The position numbers were made by a program, and so were the translations under genes. DNA of 64,000 nucleotides from Bacteroidota bacterium (GTDB lineage Bacteria > Bacteroidota > Ignavibacteria > OLB7): assembly GCA_018266795.1 (NCBI GenBank), contig JAFDZV010000017.1:111599-175598 (forward strand), given 5' to 3'. Below are positions 61,100-64,000 of the stretch, in pieces. Each line of letters begins with the position of its first letter. Within the stretch, counting starts at the first letter, position 1. The notes beneath the pieces were generated by a model, which was not told where the DNA came from, searched no databases, and saw only the letters and a list, made by a program, of their open reading frames with translations.

Positions 61100-61738
61100 A
61101 TGGCCAACAATCGCGCCGACGTCGTCACGAAGATCCACAAGGCACTCCGCCGTTCGCTCTACACCACCGGCCTGGCCGCCGGCAAGACAGACTTTTCCGA
61201 CATCACGGAAGTGGAGGCGCTGCGCGCTCCGTTCAAGGAGATGGTGGACATGCTGCGCGGCCACGGGCATCATGAGGATACGGTGATGATTCCGATGCTT
61301 CAGGAGTACGCGCCAAACGCCGCACACGACAACTCCGAGGCCCATCACGAGATCGACGCGCTGATCGACCGGCTGGATGCCACGTACGACAACGTCGCGG
61401 AGCCCGGCATCACCGCTGAAGAGCGCGCCGGGCGCGGCATCACGTTCTTCGACGCGCTCAACCACTTCACCGGCACCTACCTGCTCCACATGCACATGGA
61501 GGAGACCGTTACCGCGCCGCACATGTGGGCGAATTTCACGGACGACCAGTTGGGCGCGATGACCGGCCGCATCATCGGGAGCATGACGCCGCAGGAGACG
61601 ATGATGAACATGAAGTACATGTTGCCGGCAGTAAACAGGAGCGAGCGGGAGTTCATGCTGGGCATGATCCGCGCCAACGCTCCGGCGGAGGCATACGAGG
61701 CGATGGCGGCCCTTGCGGACGTTCAGGCGGTGGTGTAG
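61100..61738 (+). CDS. Hemerythrin-like HHE-domain protein
   Basis: 212-aa protein with the di-iron, oxygen-binding hemerythrin fold. Iron-ligand histidines and acids are visible: MLRGHGHHEDTVMIPML (about residues 52-68), NSEAHHEIDALIDRLD (77-92) and TGTYLLHMHMEETVTAPHMW (126-145). The ATG at 61100 begins MANNRADVVTKIHKAL; the open frame continues far upstream in the wrong character (overlap with purK). Possible roles are oxygen or NO sensing/storage or cation chelation. Confidence 0.87.
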   Translation: MANNRADVVTKIHKALRRSLYTTGLAAGKTDFSDITEVEALRAPFKEMVDMLRGHGHHEDTVMIPMLQEYAPNAAHDNSEAHHEIDALIDRLDATYDNVAEPGITAEERAGRGITFFDALNHFTGTYLLHMHMEETVTAPHMWANFTDDQLGAMTGRIIGSMTPQETMMNMKYMLPAVNRSEREFMLGMIRANAPAEAYEAMAALADVQAVV

Positions 61739-61794
61739 TTCGCACAGCATCGCAGTGGCTGCGAGCAGGCAGCATGAATCGCGACTGCCTGTGA

Positions 61795-63312
61795 TCAAGG
61801 GGGCGCCGTGTGCGCCCCTTTATCGTACCGCTGTACGGCTGGCGGCACCGGCCCGTGCAGGCGCACGGCCTGGAGCAATCGGCCGTACAACGCCGCCGGC
61901 CCTTCGTTGAACTCCTCGAGCTTCCGCGCAAGCTGCGGCGGCAGCTCGCGCCCGTGAACGCGTTCATCGATGAAGCCCACGAGAAGCTTGAATGCCCAGG
62001 GATAGTAACGCGAGGTTGCAAGCGTGAATCCCTTGGAGCGAAGATACTTGAGGTTCTTCTCCGCCAGACGCTCCACGAATTCATCCATCCCTTCCAGGGC
62101 GAAGTATATCGCCTCCAGCAGACGCAGCTCGATTTCGTACTGCACGAAGAAGTTCTTCCGGTTGTGCGTGAATCCGAAATCGAGATACGGTTTCGCCCAG
62201 GCTGCACGCCCGGAAGCCAGCATCAGCTTGGCCCACGAGATTGCACCCATCGTGCCGATGGACTGGTGCGCCGATGAAAGGTGAAGTCCGAAGCGCTGCC
62301 GCAGAAGCTGCTCCGCGCGGCCGAACCTTCCCCGGATGATTGCAAGCTGGATGAACTTGGTGGTGTGATAGTAGTCGCGGGCAAGGATGGCAGCATGATC
62401 GCGGAACTGCCGCGCGTAGAGACGGTACGCACGTTCGAGATCACTGCTGTTGAAGTAGTGCGACTCCGCAATCTTGCACTCGGCCAGCACCCGCTCCTCC
62501 TCCTCGAACACGTCCGGATGCCGACGGCAGAGATCGGCCGCAAGCTCCAGATACTTCAGGCGTTCGGCCGGCTGCTCATCCAGTTGTGCGAAGAAGAGCG
62601 CGTACGCCTGATACTGCTTGTAGCGCGCAAGGGGACCGATGTGTGGGCCGATGCGCACCGCGTTGGCCTGGAGCCGCTTCAACGCCGTCTCACGGACGGA
62701 GCGATTGCTTCCCAGCGCCGCAGCGTTCCAGATCATCGCACCGATCATGCATGCTTCGAAGTAGACGGCATTGTCCGGTGATGGCATCAGGCGATGATAC
62801 TGGCCTGCAAGGTCCGCCATCAACTTCTCGTTGTACTGGCTGCGCGAGACCCTTCCCATCAGATTGAAGCTGGCCATGTAAAACCGCGCGCGCTCCGCAA
62901 CGTCCGCACCGGCGAGATCCTTCTCCTGCCGCCGCAATTCGTGCATGAAATTGTTCTGAAGCACACGGCGGTTGAGATCGTAGAGAAGCGCTATCCCCCC
63001 CTCCGGCACGATCGCGTGATAGACCTGCCGAAGCAGTCGCGAACAAACCTTGTCGAAGTGCGTGGAGGATATGCAGAGCGAACGAACCACCGCTTCGCGA
63101 TCCGGCGCAGGTTCCGAGCGAACGGCAATCAACGCATCCAGCACGGCACGTTCGCGCGCGGCCAGGCGCAGAGCGCCCGTGCGGGCGATCTCATCGCGCG
63201 TCAACAGCGCCAGATAGTTGTAGAGATAGTTCATTCGATCGAATAGAGTGGGTAAGAATATCGCAATTCCCGGTTTGTCGTGCGGCACGGCGGCCGATGA
63301 AATTGCGTTCAT
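61795..63312 (-). CDS. Helical-repeat protein of unknown function, 505 aa
   Basis: Large soluble, almost all-helical protein. Repeated helix pairs are visible (EALYFALE, RLKYLELAADLCRRHPD, ERAYRLYARQFRDHAAILARDYYHTTKFIQLA, EQLLRQRFGLHLSS), suggesting a TPR/SEL-like or cyclic superhelix. No catalytic motif is recognised. An in-frame ATG at 63234 (MNYLYNYLALL) is an alternative start. It converges with the hemerythrin gene at a shared terminator and diverges from the lipoprotein gene. Confidence 0.8.
   Translation of the reverse strand: MNAISSAAVPHDKPGIAIFLPTLFDRMNYLYNYLALLTRDEIARTGALRLAARERAVLDALIAVRSEPAPDREAVVRSLCISSTHFDKVCSRLLRQVYHAIVPEGGIALLYDLNRRVLQNNFMHELRRQEKDLAGADVAERARFYMASFNLMGRVSRSQYNEKLMADLAGQYHRLMPSPDNAVYFEACMIGAMIWNAAALGSNRSVRETALKRLQANAVRIGPHIGPLARYKQYQAYALFFAQLDEQPAERLKYLELAADLCRRHPDVFEEEERVLAECKIAESHYFNSSDLERAYRLYARQFRDHAAILARDYYHTTKFIQLAIIRGRFGRAEQLLRQRFGLHLSSAHQSIGTMGAISWAKLMLASGRAAWAKPYLDFGFTHNRKNFFVQYEIELRLLEAIYFALEGMDEFVERLAEKNLKYLRSKGFTLATSRYYPWAFKLLVGFIDERVHGRELPPQLARKLEEFNEGPAALYGRLLQAVRLHGPVPPAVQRYDKGAHTAPP
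61797..61821. terminator. Bidirectional terminator between hemerythrin and helical-repeat genes
   Basis: AAGGGGGCGC (61797-61806), loop CGTGT, GCGCCCCTTT (61812-61821). The A/T ends make it terminator-like in both directions. It overlaps the 3' end of the minus-strand gene. Confidence 0.75.
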
Positions 63313-63413
63313 CGACGAATCGGTCCGGGCGTCCCGGTCACACAGCCCACGATGGTCCGTTGCGATCGCTGGCCGCTCCGGTAGGAACTCTCACTTCAAC
63401 ACTCTGGACAACA

Positions 63414-63896
63414 ATGAACGCGCAGAGGATAGTCGTTGCAGGACTCATGATCGTGATGGCGCTGGCTTCCGGCGCATGCAGCAAGAGCGATCCGTCACCA
63501 ACCGGAACAACCGCCAACGGAAGCATGAGCGCGAAGGTCGACGGAAGCGCATGGGGCGCAACAACCATTCAGGCAACGTGGAGCAACGGCGTGCTGGGCC
63601 TTGGGGGCTCGCAGATCAGCGGCTCAGAGAACAAGCAGATCACCATCGCCGGACTGGTCTCGCAGACCGGAACGTATCAGATCGGACTGATCAGCGGCAT
63701 CACCGGAACATATGTGGAGGGATCGGTGGGAGGTGTGAAAACATTCAGCGCCCAGAGCGGCACGCTGCAGGTGGATCAGTTGAGCGCGAGCGGCGCGAAG
63801 GGAAGCTTTTCGATCGAAGTTCAGGAGCAAACGAGCGGCGGGCCGGGAACGGCGAAGCGCTCCGTGACCGAAGGGAAGTTCGATGTGAAGTTCTGA
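63414..63896 (+). CDS. Predicted lipoprotein, 160 aa
   Basis: The ATG at 63414 gives MNAQRIVVAGLMIVMALASGAC with lipobox LASGAC, so Cys22 is lipidated. A Ser/Thr/Pro/Gly linker follows (SKSDPSPTGTTANG). Residues 40-160 form a strand-rich domain (MSAKVDGSAWGATTIQATW, GGSQISGSENKQITIAGL, GTYQIGLISGITGTYVEG) like the small secreted calycin-type proteins of Bacteroidota that begin with A-x-VDG-x-x-W. Function unknown. Confidence 0.83.
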   Translation: MNAQRIVVAGLMIVMALASGACSKSDPSPTGTTANGSMSAKVDGSAWGATTIQATWSNGVLGLGGSQISGSENKQITIAGLVSQTGTYQIGLISGITGTYVEGSVGGVKTFSAQSGTLQVDQLSASGAKGSFSIEVQEQTSGGPGTAKRSVTEGKFDVKF

Positions 63897-63939
63897 GAGG
63901 CGTTGGTTGGTGGTTGGAGGTTGGTGGGAGATATGAGTT

Positions 63940-63974
63940 GTCAGTTGTTATTCGTCAGTTGTCAGCTGTGAGTA
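63940..63974 (+). repeat. Heptamer repeat array (5 units)
   Basis: GTCAGTT, GTTATTC, GTCAGTT, GTCAGCT, GTGAGTA in 7-base register, preceded by GGTTGGTGGTTGG-like sequence. It lies 44 bases after the lipoprotein gene. Confidence 0.75.
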
Positions 63975-64000
63975 GTTTGCAGGGCTGTATTCCCCACTGA

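Noticed and set aside
44190..63974. Heptamer arrays as phage attachment sites
   Set aside because: No integrase, no flanking duplication, and one tRNA gene not adjacent to any array.

Overview
The window looks like a chromosomal segment of a high-GC member of the Bacteroidota/Chlorobiota (FCB) branch. The evidence is C-terminal type IX secretion (Por) sorting domains on at least two proteins, OmpA proteins with thrombospondin type 3 repeats, a DUF3109 protein, and a recurring TA(t/a)CTT(g/t)GC promoter element close to the TAnnTTTG type known in Bacteroidota. A Kapabacteria- or Ignavibacteria-like genome would fit, but I cannot place it from sequence alone. I see no rRNA, CRISPR array, transposase or prophage. 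One tRNA gene (Leu, CAG) is present. Many genes are single or in short operons on both strands, and several are separated by 0.3-1.5 kb of apparently non-coding DNA rich in hairpins and dispersed repeats.

Layout. 1-6 kb: a small unknown protein, a 1.5-kb non-coding stretch, an OmpA/TSP3 outer-membrane protein and two paralogous secreted Cys-rich proteins. 6-14 kb: RraA-family protein, GluQ-type tRNA synthetase-like enzyme, MFS exporter, PASTA protein, AlbA-type regulator, TauE-family permease, TPR protein, DUF3109 protein. 14-21 kb: sigma-54 with a large insertion, NYN nuclease, HslU without HslV, beta-propeller lipoprotein. 21-26 kb: tandem paralogous zinc-ribbon membrane proteins and a long-chain acyl-CoA ligase. 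26-38 kb: a 1702-residue T9SS cargo protein, a double-OmpA protein, an ECF sigma/anti-sigma pair, and an FlhF-like GTPase translationally coupled to a FimV-like membrane protein.

37.9-46.3 kb (minus strand) encodes six steps that together would convert 2-aminomuconate semialdehyde to pyruvate and acetyl-CoA: semialdehyde dehydrogenase, 2-aminomuconate deaminase, 4-oxalocrotonate decarboxylase, 2-oxopent-4-enoate hydratase, 4-hydroxy-2-oxovalerate aldolase and acylating acetaldehyde dehydrogenase. The set is split in two by a glycosyltransferase, a Nudix hydrolase and a T9SS protein. The ring-cleavage dioxygenase and the ACMS decarboxylase are not in the window. 46-64 kb: MscS channel, LuxR regulator, a candidate structured RNA with a strong terminator, formimidoylglutamase-like enzyme, a T9SS/Cys-rich operon behind a promoter with two palindromes, tRNA-Leu, a cytosolic gingipain-fold (C25/caspase-like) protease with a small neighbour, RlmN, DapF, a TonB-C-like protein, PurK, hemerythrin, a helical-repeat protein and a lipoprotein.

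The strongest candidates for something new are the RNA near 49.3 kb, the C25-type protease locus, the sigma-54 insertion, the FlhF/FimV-like pair, and two dispersed intergenic repeat families (a heptamer repeat and a composite element).
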